NCBI GenBank assembly: GCA_031400185.1
Contig: JANNPN010000206.1
Coordinates: 1-20,868 of the forward strand
Length of the DNA stretch: 20,868 nt
Direction: 5' to 3'
Source of the DNA: UTPRO1 sp031400185
Lineage (GTDB): Bacteria; Desulfobacterota; Binatia; UTPRO1
Below the pieces are notes generated by a model. The model saw only the letters and a list, made by a program, of their open reading frames with translations, was not told the DNA's origin and did not search any database. The translations under genes and the position numbers were made by a program. Shown one piece after another: positions 7,290-14,924 of this stretch (the stretch's first letter is position 1; every line of letters starts with the position of its first letter).

Positions 7290-7314
7290 ACGCGACGCGG
7301 GCCACGCGTCGTGT
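7290..7314 (+). terminator. GC-rich hairpin after the kinase gene
   Basis: Inverted repeat ACGCGACGCG / CGCGTCGTGT, a 10-bp stem with one G-U pair and a 5-nt loop, starting 10 nt after the kinase stop. No T-run follows, so it may act as a stability hairpin or a Rho-dependent region rather than an intrinsic terminator. Confidence 0.35.
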
Positions 7315-7339
7315 GCTCGCACCATTCCGTTTCGGACGT

Positions 7340-7357
7340 GCGTCGACGCGTCGACGC
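7340..7357. promoter_or_regulatory. 18-bp perfect palindrome, candidate operator
   Basis: GCGTCGACGCGTCGACGC is identical to its reverse complement. It lies about 106 nt before the DUF1302 gene start, in the only sizeable non-coding gap around it (7281-7463). It also reads as two overlapping GCGTCGACGC decamers. Its position suits binding of a dimeric regulator. No clear -10/-35 pair is visible next to it. Confidence 0.4.
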
Positions 7358-7463
7358 TTGCGCGCGAGCGGGTAGCTGCGATAGAGCGCCCTACGCGCGG
7401 CCGGTCGGCGCGCCATTCTCGAAACATACGCGTGGGGCAGCGCGCGCGCGGAGGAGGGACGTC

Positions 7464-9236
7464 ATGGTGATGCGCACGCAGCGGGTGCTGTCGTGGCTGG
7501 TCGTCGCGATACTGATCGGAGCCTCTGGTCGCGCCCACGCGACCCAGAAGTTCGGCCCGATCGAGATCTCGGGCAATCTGCAGTCGCAGCAGCTGATCCG
7601 CCACCCCGACATCGACCAGTACCAGTTCATCCAGCAGCGGAACACGATGCGCGTGCGCGTCGACTACGAGTGGATGAAGCGCGGCGGGAAGTGGCTCGAC
7701 CGCTACGACCTATCCGACTGGGTCGAGAGCTCGCACCTCCTGCTCCTGTACCGCGGCGTCTACGACAGCGTGTACGACTACACACCGAGCTTCAACGACA
7801 AGTTCGAGTTCACCGGCGAGAAGGTCGACAAGCGCTTCGACAACCTCAACGACTACAGCAGGGGGGCCCGCGACGCCCTGAAGTTCGAGAACCAGCTGCG
7901 CGAGGCGTACGTCGACATCAAGTTCCGCGGCGGCCTCAGCGTCCGCGCCGGCAAGCAGCAGATCATCTGGGGCGAATCGGACGGTTTTCGGCTCCTCGAC
8001 CGGGCGAACGCCCTCGACCTGTCGTGGCACTTCTTCTACGAGCTCCCGCCGCCGGCCTTCGGCCTCGACGATCTCCGTATTCCCTTCTGGATGATCAAGG
8101 GGTTGTACGACTTCGGGAGCGTCGGCTCGTGGAGCAACGTGTTCGCCGAGGCGTACTGGAACCCCGGCGACTGGCGTCCGAGCAAGCTCACGTTCCTGCC
8201 GAACCCCTGGGGCGTCCGGTTGGGCGAGCCGCTCACCAACCCGCGCAGCGGCGCTTTTTTTGCCGTCTACCCGAACATCACCCACCTCAATAACGGGACG
8301 AGCCTCCGGCAGGGAAACTACGACCGGAACCCGATCGACAACAGCCAGTTCGGCATCCGCTTCAACGGCGTGACCGGCCCGGACACCTGGATCATTCCCG
8401 AAGGCGTGCAACTGCAGATCGGGTACCTCTACCAGCGCTTCGCCCCGAGCGGTGGCGCTACCACGAGCGCGGCGCTGGCCCGCGGTATCCCGCCGACCGA
8501 CGCGGGCAACGTGGAGACCGCGCGTCTCACGGGCCGCGGGATCCTGCCGGTCGAGTACTACACGCCGTACATTCACACGATCGGCATTGCCGCCAACTTC
8601 TTCGACGAGTGGACGAAGATCGTGTGGCGCACGGAGCAGGCCTACGACTTCGGTATCCCCTTCTACTCCTGCGGTCACAGCCCGAAGGACATCGCGAACA
8701 AGCCCGCCTGCACGCGTCAGACCACCTTCGCGCCCTTCCTTCCGGGTCTCCGCAATCACGACCTCTGGTCCGGCCTCATCGCCTTCGACCGTCCGACGTG
8801 GATCCGGCCTCTGAACAAGAAGACCACCTTCTTCATCACGGGCCAGCTCTTCCACACCTACATGATCCAGAAGGCGAAGAGCGTGATCGGCGGGCTCGAC
8901 CTGCCGACCAAGACGAAGACGATCAACCAAGACCCGCCGATCGCGTACCGCGACGACATCCGCCGCTGGGAAATGCTGATGACCTTCGCGATCATCGGCT
9001 TCTACCGCGGCGGCAGCTTGGCGCCGGCATTCATCTACCTGCTCGATCCGGTCAACAGCTACAGCCAAGCGGCGATCTGGGGCGTCGACTGGTTCGTGAC
9101 CCCGAACTTCGCGGTCAACCTGTCGCAACGGTTCATCATCAACCCAACCAAGGAGATCAACTTCGAGCCGTGGGGTATCGCCGGTCTGAACCGGGGCCGT
9201 TCCGAGACCGGCATCCGCTTCAGCTATCAGTTCTGA
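7464..9236 (+). CDS. DUF1302-family outer-membrane beta-barrel protein
   Basis: 590 residues from ATG 7464, chosen because GAGGAGG at 7451-7457 sits 6 nt upstream and the N-terminus is then a clean signal peptide (MVMRTQRVLSWLVVAILIGASGRAHA, cleavage probably after AHA). The mature part is rich in alternating aromatic and polar strands, and the last residues GIRFSYQF end in Phe, the C-terminal signal of outer-membrane barrels. Segments such as ENQLREAYVDIKF, VRAGKQQIIWGESDGFRLLDRANALD and the late RRWEMLMTF strand are typical of DUF1302 proteins, whose function is not settled. It probably forms a pore or assists uptake or export of hydrophobic compounds. It appears monocistronic, with its own terminator. 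Confidence 0.85.
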   Translation: MVMRTQRVLSWLVVAILIGASGRAHATQKFGPIEISGNLQSQQLIRHPDIDQYQFIQQRNTMRVRVDYEWMKRGGKWLDRYDLSDWVESSHLLLLYRGVYDSVYDYTPSFNDKFEFTGEKVDKRFDNLNDYSRGARDALKFENQLREAYVDIKFRGGLSVRAGKQQIIWGESDGFRLLDRANALDLSWHFFYELPPPAFGLDDLRIPFWMIKGLYDFGSVGSWSNVFAEAYWNPGDWRPSKLTFLPNPWGVRLGEPLTNPRSGAFFAVYPNITHLNNGTSLRQGNYDRNPIDNSQFGIRFNGVTGPDTWIIPEGVQLQIGYLYQRFAPSGGATTSAALARGIPPTDAGNVETARLTGRGILPVEYYTPYIHTIGIAANFFDEWTKIVWRTEQAYDFGIPFYSCGHSPKDIANKPACTRQTTFAPFLPGLRNHDLWSGLIAFDRPTWIRPLNKKTTFFITGQLFHTYMIQKAKSVIGGLDLPTKTKTINQDPPIAYRDDIRRWEMLMTFAIIGFYRGGSLAPAFIYLLDPVNSYSQAAIWGVDWFVTPNFAVNLSQRFIINPTKEINFEPWGIAGLNRGRSETGIRFSYQF

Positions 9237-9258
9237 CGTAGCGGCCACGTGACATCCT

Positions 9259-9299
9259 CGGGGGCCTGCGGCGCATCGAGCCGCGGGCCCTCGTCGTTT
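9259..9299 (+). terminator. Intrinsic terminator after the DUF1302 gene
   Basis: A 14-bp stem (9259-9272 with 9280-9293, including G-U pairs) and a 7-nt loop (GCATCGA), followed by TCGTTT. It starts 22 nt after the DUF1302 stop and ends just before the ribosome-binding site of the next gene. Confidence 0.75.
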
Positions 9300-9311
9300 G
9301 GAGAGACGGAC

Positions 9312-10181
9312 ATGCACCCTCGCGCCGCGGCGCTCCGCACCCTGCTCGAATCCGGACGGTCGCTCGCGATGCCCGGCGTTTTCGACGCCTTGTCGGCGCG
9401 CTTGGCATCCCGGGCCGGGTTCGAGGTGATGTTCGTCTCGGGCTACGGCATGAGCGCGACCCAGCTCGGCGAGCCCGACGTCGGCCTCTTGAGCGTGAGC
9501 GAGGTCGTGACGACGGCGACGCGGATCTGCGCCGCGACCGAAGTGCCGGTTGTCGTCGACGCTGACACCGGCTACGGCGACGCGGTGAACGTCGTCCGGA
9601 CCGTCCGCGAGCTCGTGCAGGCCGGAGCTGCCGGCATCTTCCTGGAGGACCAGGTCTGGCCGAAACGGTGCGGGCACATGCACGGGAAGCGCGTCATCCC
9701 GATGGACGAGCAGGTCAGGAAGCTTCGCGCCGCGGTCGACGCGCGCGGCGACAGCGGGCTCGTGGTCGTGGCACGGACCGATGCCCGTCAGGCCGTCGGC
9801 CTCGACGACGCGATCGCGCGCGCGCGCGCGTACCGCGACGCCGGTGCCGACGCGCTCTTCGTCGAGGCGCCACAGTCGGTGGACGAGCTCCGCGAGATCG
9901 GCCGGCGGCTGCCTCCGCCGCTCGTGGCCAACATGGTCGAGGGAGGCGCGACCCCGGATCTCTCCGGCGACGAGCTACGTGCGCTCGGTTTCCAGTGGGT
10001 CGTCTATCCGGTCGCCGGACTCTTCGCGGCGACCCACGCCCTGCAGACGGTCTACGCGCGCCTGCGCAGCGACGGGCACACGCGCGGCGTCCGCGACCGC
10101 CAGGTGGCCTTCGCCGAGTTCAACGCGATGATCGGCCTCGAGGAGAAGTACGCGCTCGCCGAGAAGTTCGGCGGCAAGTAG
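9312..10181 (+). CDS. Isocitrate lyase/PEP mutase-family C-C bond lyase
   Basis: 289 residues from ATG 9312, preceded by GGAGAGA at 9300-9306; upstream in-frame sequence crosses the terminator hairpin and is not conserved. It is a TIM-barrel enzyme of the ICL/PEP-mutase superfamily. VVDADTGYG (81-89) gives the Mg2+-binding aspartates, LED (111-113) an acidic ligand, and KRCGHMHGK (118-126) the flexible loop with catalytic Cys120. The Cys-containing KRCGH loop points to a lyase (2-methylisocitrate, 2,3-dimethylmalate or related 2-hydroxy/2-oxo diacids) rather than a phosphonate-forming PEP mutase. No methylcitrate-cycle genes are adjacent, so the substrate stays open. It converges on the cupin gene with 3 nt between stops. 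Confidence 0.88.
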   Translation: MHPRAAALRTLLESGRSLAMPGVFDALSARLASRAGFEVMFVSGYGMSATQLGEPDVGLLSVSEVVTTATRICAATEVPVVVDADTGYGDAVNVVRTVRELVQAGAAGIFLEDQVWPKRCGHMHGKRVIPMDEQVRKLRAAVDARGDSGLVVVARTDARQAVGLDDAIARARAYRDAGADALFVEAPQSVDELREIGRRLPPPLVANMVEGGATPDLSGDELRALGFQWVVYPVAGLFAATHALQTVYARLRSDGHTRGVRDRQVAFAEFNAMIGLEEKYALAEKFGGK

Positions 10182-10184
10182 GCC

Positions 10185-10490
10185 TCAGCCCTTCTCGCCG
10201 ATCAGGTAGGTGGCGCCCTCGGGGCCCGCCGTGGCGCCGTGCAGCGTGTGTCGTGGCAGCATCAAGCGGTCGCCGGGCCCAAGCGGGTAGTCGCGGCCAT
10301 CGATGTGGAACGTGAGGGTACCCCGGACGCACCAAAGGATCTCGTGGTGATCGTGTCGGTGCGGCGCGTACGTGCGACCCGGCTGGTCGCTCCACGTCAT
10401 GGCGTCGAAGCCGTGGTCGGCGAGGCGACGTCGGAGATCGCGCTCAACGGGAGCTGATGCTTCGTCCCAAGCGATGCGTTCGAGCTTCAT
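10185..10490 (-). CDS. Small single-domain cupin protein
   Basis: 101 residues. Cupin motif 1 is perfect: Gly38-x5-His44-x-His46-x3-Glu50-x6-Gly57 (GRTYAPHRHDHHEILWCVRG). Motif 2 follows as LGPGDRLMLPRHTLHG with His84. The four metal ligands (His44, His46, Glu50, His84) are all present, so it should bind Fe, Mn, Zn or Ni. Such small cupins act as dioxygenases, isomerases or sensors; the sequence does not say which. It is the last gene of the minus-strand operon, 7 nt after the MFS gene, so it probably acts on or senses the compound moved by the transporters upstream. Confidence 0.88.
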   Translation of the reverse strand: MKLERIAWDEASAPVERDLRRRLADHGFDAMTWSDQPGRTYAPHRHDHHEILWCVRGTLTFHIDGRDYPLGPGDRLMLPRHTLHGATAGPEGATYLIGEKG

Positions 10491-10497
10491 GGCGTCG

Positions 10498-11760
10498 TCA
10501 GGCGGTCGCGTGCCGGCGCGGCCGGACGCCGCGGAACATGCTCGCGACCGCCAGCAGCGTGAACACCAAAGCCGTAGCGTAGAGCGTCTCGTACGACCAC
10601 CCGTCGGCGATCACCCCGCCGGCGAGCGGCGCAATCGCTCCGAAGAGCTCGCCAATCGCGTTCACGACGGCGATTCGGACTCCGAGCTCGCCGTGCTCGG
10701 CGAACTCGTAGACGAGGTTGATCGACGCCATCTGGATGCCGCTCTGCGCAGCGCCGACGAGGAGGAAGAGCGGGATGGCGCGCGCCGCCGTCGGCGGCGT
10801 CGCGATGATCCAGCAGAGCGCGCCGAGCCAGATCAGCGCGCTCGTCAGGAACACCGCACGGAAGCCGGCGCGGTCGGCGAGCAGCCCCCACACGAGGTTC
10901 GCGACCGTCCCGGCGACGAAAAAGGCGACGGTCGCATGGGCGAGCTCGCGAGCACCTCCCGCGCTGGTGCGAGTCGCGACGACGAGGAACGGCGCCGCCA
11001 TGAGCCCGAGGCCACCGAGCCCGCGGGCGGCGCAGTACCATGCGAAGCTGCGATCCCGTGCGAGGAGGCCCCGGGCGCGCGCGAGGGTTGCTCCGAGCGA
11101 CCGTGCTTCGGAGACGATCGGTGCCCGCGGCTCACGGATCGCCGCGAAGCACACGAGGCCGAGCGACGTGAAGACGAAGGCGAGGAGGTACGTGAGGCCG
11201 TGACTCGCTGGAAACGGGACGTCGGCGAGCCAGGCGGCCGCGATCCAGGCGACCAGTGCGGCCGTCGCACCGCCGGCGAAGTCGCGCACGCCGATGAACC
11301 GTCCGCGCTGTGCGATCGGGATGACCTTCGCCATCAAAAGTCCAAAGACGACGCCCTGGAGGCCGTTCAGCAGATTGAAGCCGCAATAAAAGATCGCGAA
11401 GACGACGAGGTTCACGCTGATCGGCAGGAACAGGGCGGAGAGCGCCATGCCGAGCACCTGGACCCGCATGCCGGTGCCGATCCGGATTGCGATACGCTTC
11501 ACGAGTTGTTGATGACCGACGCGCGACGCCCCGATCAGCGGCGAGAGAAAGCGCGCGAGACCGCCGGCGAAGAGCAGTGCTCCGACGGCGAGGTTCGAGC
11601 CGCCGAGTCGGAAGAGATAGTCCGGTACGAACGTCGGCGCCATGATGAGACGCCAGCCGGTCGTCCCGAGCAGGCCGTAGAAGAGGTGCGCGCCGACGTT
11701 CCAGCGGTAGTTGCGCTCGACCTCGGCCTGGTACCGTGCGACCGCGTCGTCGTGATTCAC
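10498..11760 (-). CDS. MFS transporter
   Basis: 420 residues with about 12 hydrophobic helices split by a central charged loop (about 210-240, IREPRAPIVSEARSLGATLARARGLLARDRSF), the usual major facilitator layout. The start GTG at 11760-11758 overlaps the OPT stop as GTGA, indicating translational coupling. The loop after helix 2 contains GASRVGHQQLVKR, a degenerate form of the MFS A-motif, and LLADRAGFRAVFLTSAL is the equivalent in the C-terminal half. The N-terminus is an unusually long cytoplasmic stretch (MNHDDAVARYQAEVERNYRWNV). Substrate unknown; no drug-specific motif is visible. Operon context suggests efflux or uptake of the compound handled by the neighbouring methyltransferase and OPT protein. 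Confidence 0.9.
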   Translation of the reverse strand: MNHDDAVARYQAEVERNYRWNVGAHLFYGLLGTTGWRLIMAPTFVPDYLFRLGGSNLAVGALLFAGGLARFLSPLIGASRVGHQQLVKRIAIRIGTGMRVQVLGMALSALFLPISVNLVVFAIFYCGFNLLNGLQGVVFGLLMAKVIPIAQRGRFIGVRDFAGGATAALVAWIAAAWLADVPFPASHGLTYLLAFVFTSLGLVCFAAIREPRAPIVSEARSLGATLARARGLLARDRSFAWYCAARGLGGLGLMAAPFLVVATRTSAGGARELAHATVAFFVAGTVANLVWGLLADRAGFRAVFLTSALIWLGALCWIIATPPTAARAIPLFLLVGAAQSGIQMASINLVYEFAEHGELGVRIAVVNAIGELFGAIAPLAGGVIADGWSYETLYATALVFTLLAVASMFRGVRPRRHATA

Positions 11761-13655
11761 GCGCGCCTTTCAGTGCGCGCGCTTCGGCCGAGCACGACCA
11801 TCAGCGCCGCGAACGGCAGGATCGTGAGCAGGGTTTCGAGCCCCTCGCCCGCCGATCCTGGATTCCTGAGCGCGATCGCATCCGCGAGCCCGCTGACGGT
11901 GAGGGCGGCGATGCCGATACCCATGAGCGCGTCGCCCGCGATCAGACCCGACGCGAAGAGGATCGGCCGATCCGGCAGCGGGGCGTGGCGTCGGTCGACG
12001 GCGGCGCGCAGTAGCCCACCGAGGATCAACGGCGCCGTCGTAGTGATCGGTAGATAGATGCCGATCGCGAACGCCAACGGGATCACCCCGTAGGCCTCGG
12101 CGACGAGTGCCAGCACCGCGCCGAGCCCCATGAGCGCCCATGGCAGGTTGCCGTCCATGACGCCGGTCACGAGGGTCGCCATGAGCTTCGCTTGCGGTGC
12201 CGGCAACGCGGGCGAGCCGAGACCGTACGCGGCGTGTAGGAGAAACAGCACGGATCCCGCGCGGAGCGCCGCGGCCACGACCCCGATCATCTGTCCGATC
12301 TGCAGATTGCGCGGGGTCGCCCCGAGGAGCGCGCCGGTCTTCAAGTCTTGCGCAAGGTCGCCGGCGAGCGCGATCGCGATCGCGACGAGCGCCCCGACCG
12401 TGATGCACGCCGTGATACCCGCGGGCCCGCGCTCCCCGAGCGCGGCGAGGCAGAACGTCGTCCCGAGAAGCGCCGTGATGGTCATGCCGGAGACCGGCTG
12501 CGACGTCGTCCCGACGAGTCCGACGATGCGTCCGGAAACGACCACGAAGAAGAAGCTGAACACGACGGCGAGGAGGGTCGCCGCGAGGGAGAGATGAAAC
12601 GCGGGGACGATCCAGAGCGCGAGTGACAGCGCGACGACGCCGAAGACGACGACCGCCGTCGGCAGGTCCTGCTCGGTACGTGGCGTCGGGCCGGCGGAGG
12701 TCGCGCGCGTCGGTCGGAGCCGCGCGAAGGCTGCGGCCATCACCGGAAACGCTCGCACCACCGCCGAGATGCCGCCCGCCGTGACGGCGCCTGCCCCGAC
12801 GTAGCGGACGTAGTTGCGCCAGATGTCGGTCGCCCCGAGGTCGCGGACGCTCGCGGGGACGCCGAGCCAAAGCCCGAGCGTGGTACCGCCGAACGCGTCG
12901 AAGAACGGCAGCAGGACGACCCAGCCGAGGACGCCGCCCCACAGCATCGTGCCTGCGATGCGCGGTCCGACGAGAAAGCCCACGCCGAGGAAGAGTGGCG
13001 AGAGCTCCATGCCGAAGGTCGCCTTGTGCAGGCTGGCGAGCGTCACGCTCACGCTCTCGCGCCACAGCAACAGGCCGCGCATGGCGAGCTGGTAGAGCGC
13101 GCCGAGCATGATGCCGAAGAACACCGGTCGCGCGGTGACCCCGCCGCGGTCGCCGGCCATGAGGACCTGGGCGCATGCCGTACCTTCGGGGAAGGGGAGG
13201 GACGCATGCTCCTCGATCGTGAGCGTGTGGCGGAACGGAATCATCAAGAGGATGCCGAGCACGCCCGCCGTGACTCCGATCAGGAAGATCTCGAGTGTGC
13301 TCGGGTTGAGGTCGAGAAAGATCAACGCGGGAACCGTGAAGATGACGCCCGCCGCGAGCGATTCGCCGGTCGACGCGATCGCGTGGACGACGTTGTTCTC
13401 GAGCACGGTGCCGCGTCGGAGAAGACCGCGGAGCACGGCCATCGACAGCACGGCCGACGGGATGGAAGCCGAGACGGTGAGCCCGATCTTGAGGCCGAGA
13501 TACGCGTTCACCATGCCGAAGGTCAGCGACAACACGATGCCGAGCGCGATCGCGAGCGGGGTGAGCTCGGCGACCCTTGCCGAGGCGGAGACGTACGGTG
13601 TGAAGGGGGTGGTCGCGGTTGCCGGCTGCTGGGTGCCGTCGTTTGGGCGGTTCAT
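11757..13655 (-). CDS. OPT-family oligopeptide/metallophore transporter
   Basis: 632 residues from ATG 13655, chosen because it lies 4 nt after the methyltransferase stop and the conserved N-terminus (ARVAELTPLAIALGIVLSLTFGMVNAYLGLKIGLT) follows. About 14-16 hydrophobic helices. Family motifs include NVVHAIASTGESLAAGVIFTVPAL (88-111, shown as shared OPT sequence in two parts: NVVHAIASTGES and AAGVIFTVPAL) and LPFPEGTACAQVL (153-165). OPT proteins carry small peptides or metal-chelate complexes across the inner membrane; prokaryotic members mostly lack a proven substrate. The 3' end overlaps the MFS start. Co-transcription with a methyltransferase, a second transporter and a cupin makes a modified small molecule or metal chelate plausible, but that is inference. 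Confidence 0.92.
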   Translation of the reverse strand: MNRPNDGTQQPATATTPFTPYVSASARVAELTPLAIALGIVLSLTFGMVNAYLGLKIGLTVSASIPSAVLSMAVLRGLLRRGTVLENNVVHAIASTGESLAAGVIFTVPALIFLDLNPSTLEIFLIGVTAGVLGILLMIPFRHTLTIEEHASLPFPEGTACAQVLMAGDRGGVTARPVFFGIMLGALYQLAMRGLLLWRESVSVTLASLHKATFGMELSPLFLGVGFLVGPRIAGTMLWGGVLGWVVLLPFFDAFGGTTLGLWLGVPASVRDLGATDIWRNYVRYVGAGAVTAGGISAVVRAFPVMAAAFARLRPTRATSAGPTPRTEQDLPTAVVVFGVVALSLALWIVPAFHLSLAATLLAVVFSFFFVVVSGRIVGLVGTTSQPVSGMTITALLGTTFCLAALGERGPAGITACITVGALVAIAIALAGDLAQDLKTGALLGATPRNLQIGQMIGVVAAALRAGSVLFLLHAAYGLGSPALPAPQAKLMATLVTGVMDGNLPWALMGLGAVLALVAEAYGVIPLAFAIGIYLPITTTAPLILGGLLRAAVDRRHAPLPDRPILFASGLIAGDALMGIGIAALTVSGLADAIALRNPGSAGEGLETLLTILPFAALMVVLGRSARTERRA

Positions 13656-13659
13656 CGGG

Positions 13660-14481
13660 TCAGACGCTCGGTCGGCGCGCGAAGAACTGTACCGCGCGGA
13701 AGTCGAGACCATGGTCGGCGGCGCGGAGTGCTTCCTGGGAGCGGCGCCACCGCTCCCCCTCGTCGGGGGCGCGCTCCGCGAGCAGGCGCAAGAAGCTCTC
13801 CTCCGCCGACCGCGCGATCGCCGACGGCTCCGCGCGCATGGACGTCACGTCGTCCGACGCGATGTTCGTGAACCCGACGTCGGCGAGCACCGCGAGGTAT
13901 TCGTCCTCGGTGCCATGCCGCCATGGGGCGACGGGCGGAGGCGCCGCAGCGTCGCGGCGCACGATTTCGTGGAGCGCCAGGGTGCTGCCCGGACGCAGTA
14001 CCCGGAAGAGCTCCGCTATGGCGCGTCGACGGTCCTCGGCATGATGCAGCGCCTCCACGCTCCAGACCTGCGTGAAGACGCCGTCTCGTACCGGAATCGC
14101 CTCGAAGCTTCCGGCAATCGCCGAAAGGCGGCCGCCGAGCCGGGCGCGGCCTGTGAGGCGTCGTCCGATCGCGAGGACGCGCGGCAGGACGTCCAGCACG
14201 AGCACGCGACAGCCGTACGTCAGCGTGAGCCAGCGGGCAACGCCGCCGAGCCCACCGCCGGCGTCGAGCACGAAGACGTACTTCCGGAGATCCCCGTATG
14301 CGGTCATGCGATCGAGCGTACGGAGGGCGAGGTCGCTGCGGCGATCGAGGCCGTAGAATGGGTCGGTCCGAGGAGCCGGTACGGTGCGTCCGAACGTTTT
14401 CAGCGTCTCGATCAGCGCGTCCTCGACGGCCGGTGAGATGCGGTCGTACAGTGCGCCGATCGCGTCGATGTGAGCGGTCAT
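13660..14481 (-). CDS. Class I SAM-dependent methyltransferase
   Basis: 273 residues. SAM-binding motif I is VLDAGGGLGG (71-80), followed by acidic motif VLVLDVLPRVLAIGRR and the post-III segment VWSVEALHHAEDRRRAIAELFRVLRPGSTLALHEIV, typical of small-molecule methyltransferases (the Methyltransf_11 / sarcosine-dimethylglycine type). The N-terminal helical part (ALYDRISPAVEDALIETLKTF) and the EALHH segment are most like N- or C-methyltransferases of small metabolites, not RNA or protein enzymes. It is the first gene of the minus-strand operon with the OPT gene 4 nt downstream. The leader (14482-14671) contains inverted repeats CGCCC-TGC-GGGCG and GCAAC-N8-GTTGC, but no convincing -10/-35 pair. 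Confidence 0.88.
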   Translation of the reverse strand: MTAHIDAIGALYDRISPAVEDALIETLKTFGRTVPAPRTDPFYGLDRRSDLALRTLDRMTAYGDLRKYVFVLDAGGGLGGVARWLTLTYGCRVLVLDVLPRVLAIGRRLTGRARLGGRLSAIAGSFEAIPVRDGVFTQVWSVEALHHAEDRRRAIAELFRVLRPGSTLALHEIVRRDAAAPPPVAPWRHGTEDEYLAVLADVGFTNIASDDVTSMRAEPSAIARSAEESFLRLLAERAPDEGERWRRSQEALRAADHGLDFRAVQFFARRPSV

Positions 14482-14632
14482 CGCGAGCGCGCGATGCTAC
14501 GGCCGGATAGGCGCGAACGCAACGCGGCACCTTGCGACGCTGCATGACGCGCCCTGCGGGCGTTGCAACTCGATCACGTTGCCGCACGCGTGCAGTGCGA
14601 TCATGACGCTCGAAGCACGCCGCCGACGTTTT

Positions 14633-14646
14633 CGACTATTCAGTCG
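14633..14646. promoter_or_regulatory. Small inverted repeat in the gap between divergent genes
   Basis: CGACT-ATTC-AGTCG, a perfect 5-bp inverted repeat in the most AT-rich part of the 14482-14671 gap between the methyltransferase operon and the small ORF. It could be a regulator half-site pair; nothing else supports it. Confidence 0.2.
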
Positions 14647-14671
14647 CCGTCGCCGGGAAGTATGGTGACGC

Positions 14672-14869
14672 ATGGTGATGCCCGGCGAGAAGCGGTCGTC
14701 GACACCTCGAAAAGCGCGCCGTGTCCTGCCCAGCGCCGAGCGCCGGCTCCGCACGTCCTTTCCGGAGGTGTGGGCGTGGTACGAGCTGCTCGTATCGGCG
14801 CGCGGGAAGACGACGTCCGCGTTCGACGAGGCGGACGAGTCGCCGCAACGGAAGTCGGCGCGGCGCTGA
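14672..14869 (+). CDS. Hypothetical 65-residue basic protein
   Basis: A small ORF in an otherwise empty 443-nt gap. It reads with strong G/C bias at third positions, especially after codon 15, as real genes here do. The product is rich in Arg and Lys with one more ordered segment, RRLRTSFPEVWAWYELLVSARG, and no membrane helix or signal peptide. No good ribosome-binding site precedes ATG 14672 or ATG 14678; the imperfect direct repeat ATGGTGACGC/ATGGTGATGC lies at the start. The stop is 1 nt before the A-tract of the neighbouring gene's terminator. I do not recognise it. The antisense reading lacks comparable codon bias. Confidence 0.45.
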   Translation: MVMPGEKRSSTPRKARRVLPSAERRLRTSFPEVWAWYELLVSARGKTTSAFDEADESPQRKSARR

Positions 14870-14870
14870 C

Positions 14871-14901
14871 AAAAAAATCCCCGACACCGGCGGCGTCGGG
14901 G
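14871..14901 (-). terminator. Intrinsic terminator of the 14925-15770 gene
   Basis: Read on the minus strand: stem CCCCGAC / GTCGGGG with a 9-nt loop, followed by A and seven T. It lies 24 nt after the stop of the membrane protein gene. The U-run is on the minus side only, so it terminates that gene and not the small plus-strand ORF. Confidence 0.92.
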
Positions 14902-14924
14902 GACGGGTGCGACAGCGGAGGCGG

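Noticed and set aside
4383..7604. 1073-codon open frame on the minus strand
   Set aside because: It lies antisense to ccmC/ccmD, the kinase and the DUF1302 gene start. The translation is low-complexity Arg/His/Asp-rich with no domain, while the plus strand encodes clear protein families. Long antisense frames are expected at this GC content.
9815..9830. (CG)8 alternating run that could favour Z-DNA
   Set aside because: It is inside the lyase gene and simply encodes an Ala-Arg helix with preferred GC-rich codons.
10241..10310. Hairpins between the convergent lyase and cupin genes acting as terminators
   Set aside because: The only inverted repeats (GGCGCC copies) are inside the cupin gene, have a long loop and lack a T-run.
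10372..12057. 561-codon open frame on the plus strand
   Set aside because: Antisense to the MFS and OPT genes, composed of Arg/Glu/Asp-rich sequence without hydrophobic core or motifs; a composition shadow.
14482..14600. Possible sigma-54 element upstream of the methyltransferase on the minus strand
   Set aside because: A GGCAAC and a TTGCA are present, but the GG and GC are 15 nt apart instead of 10.
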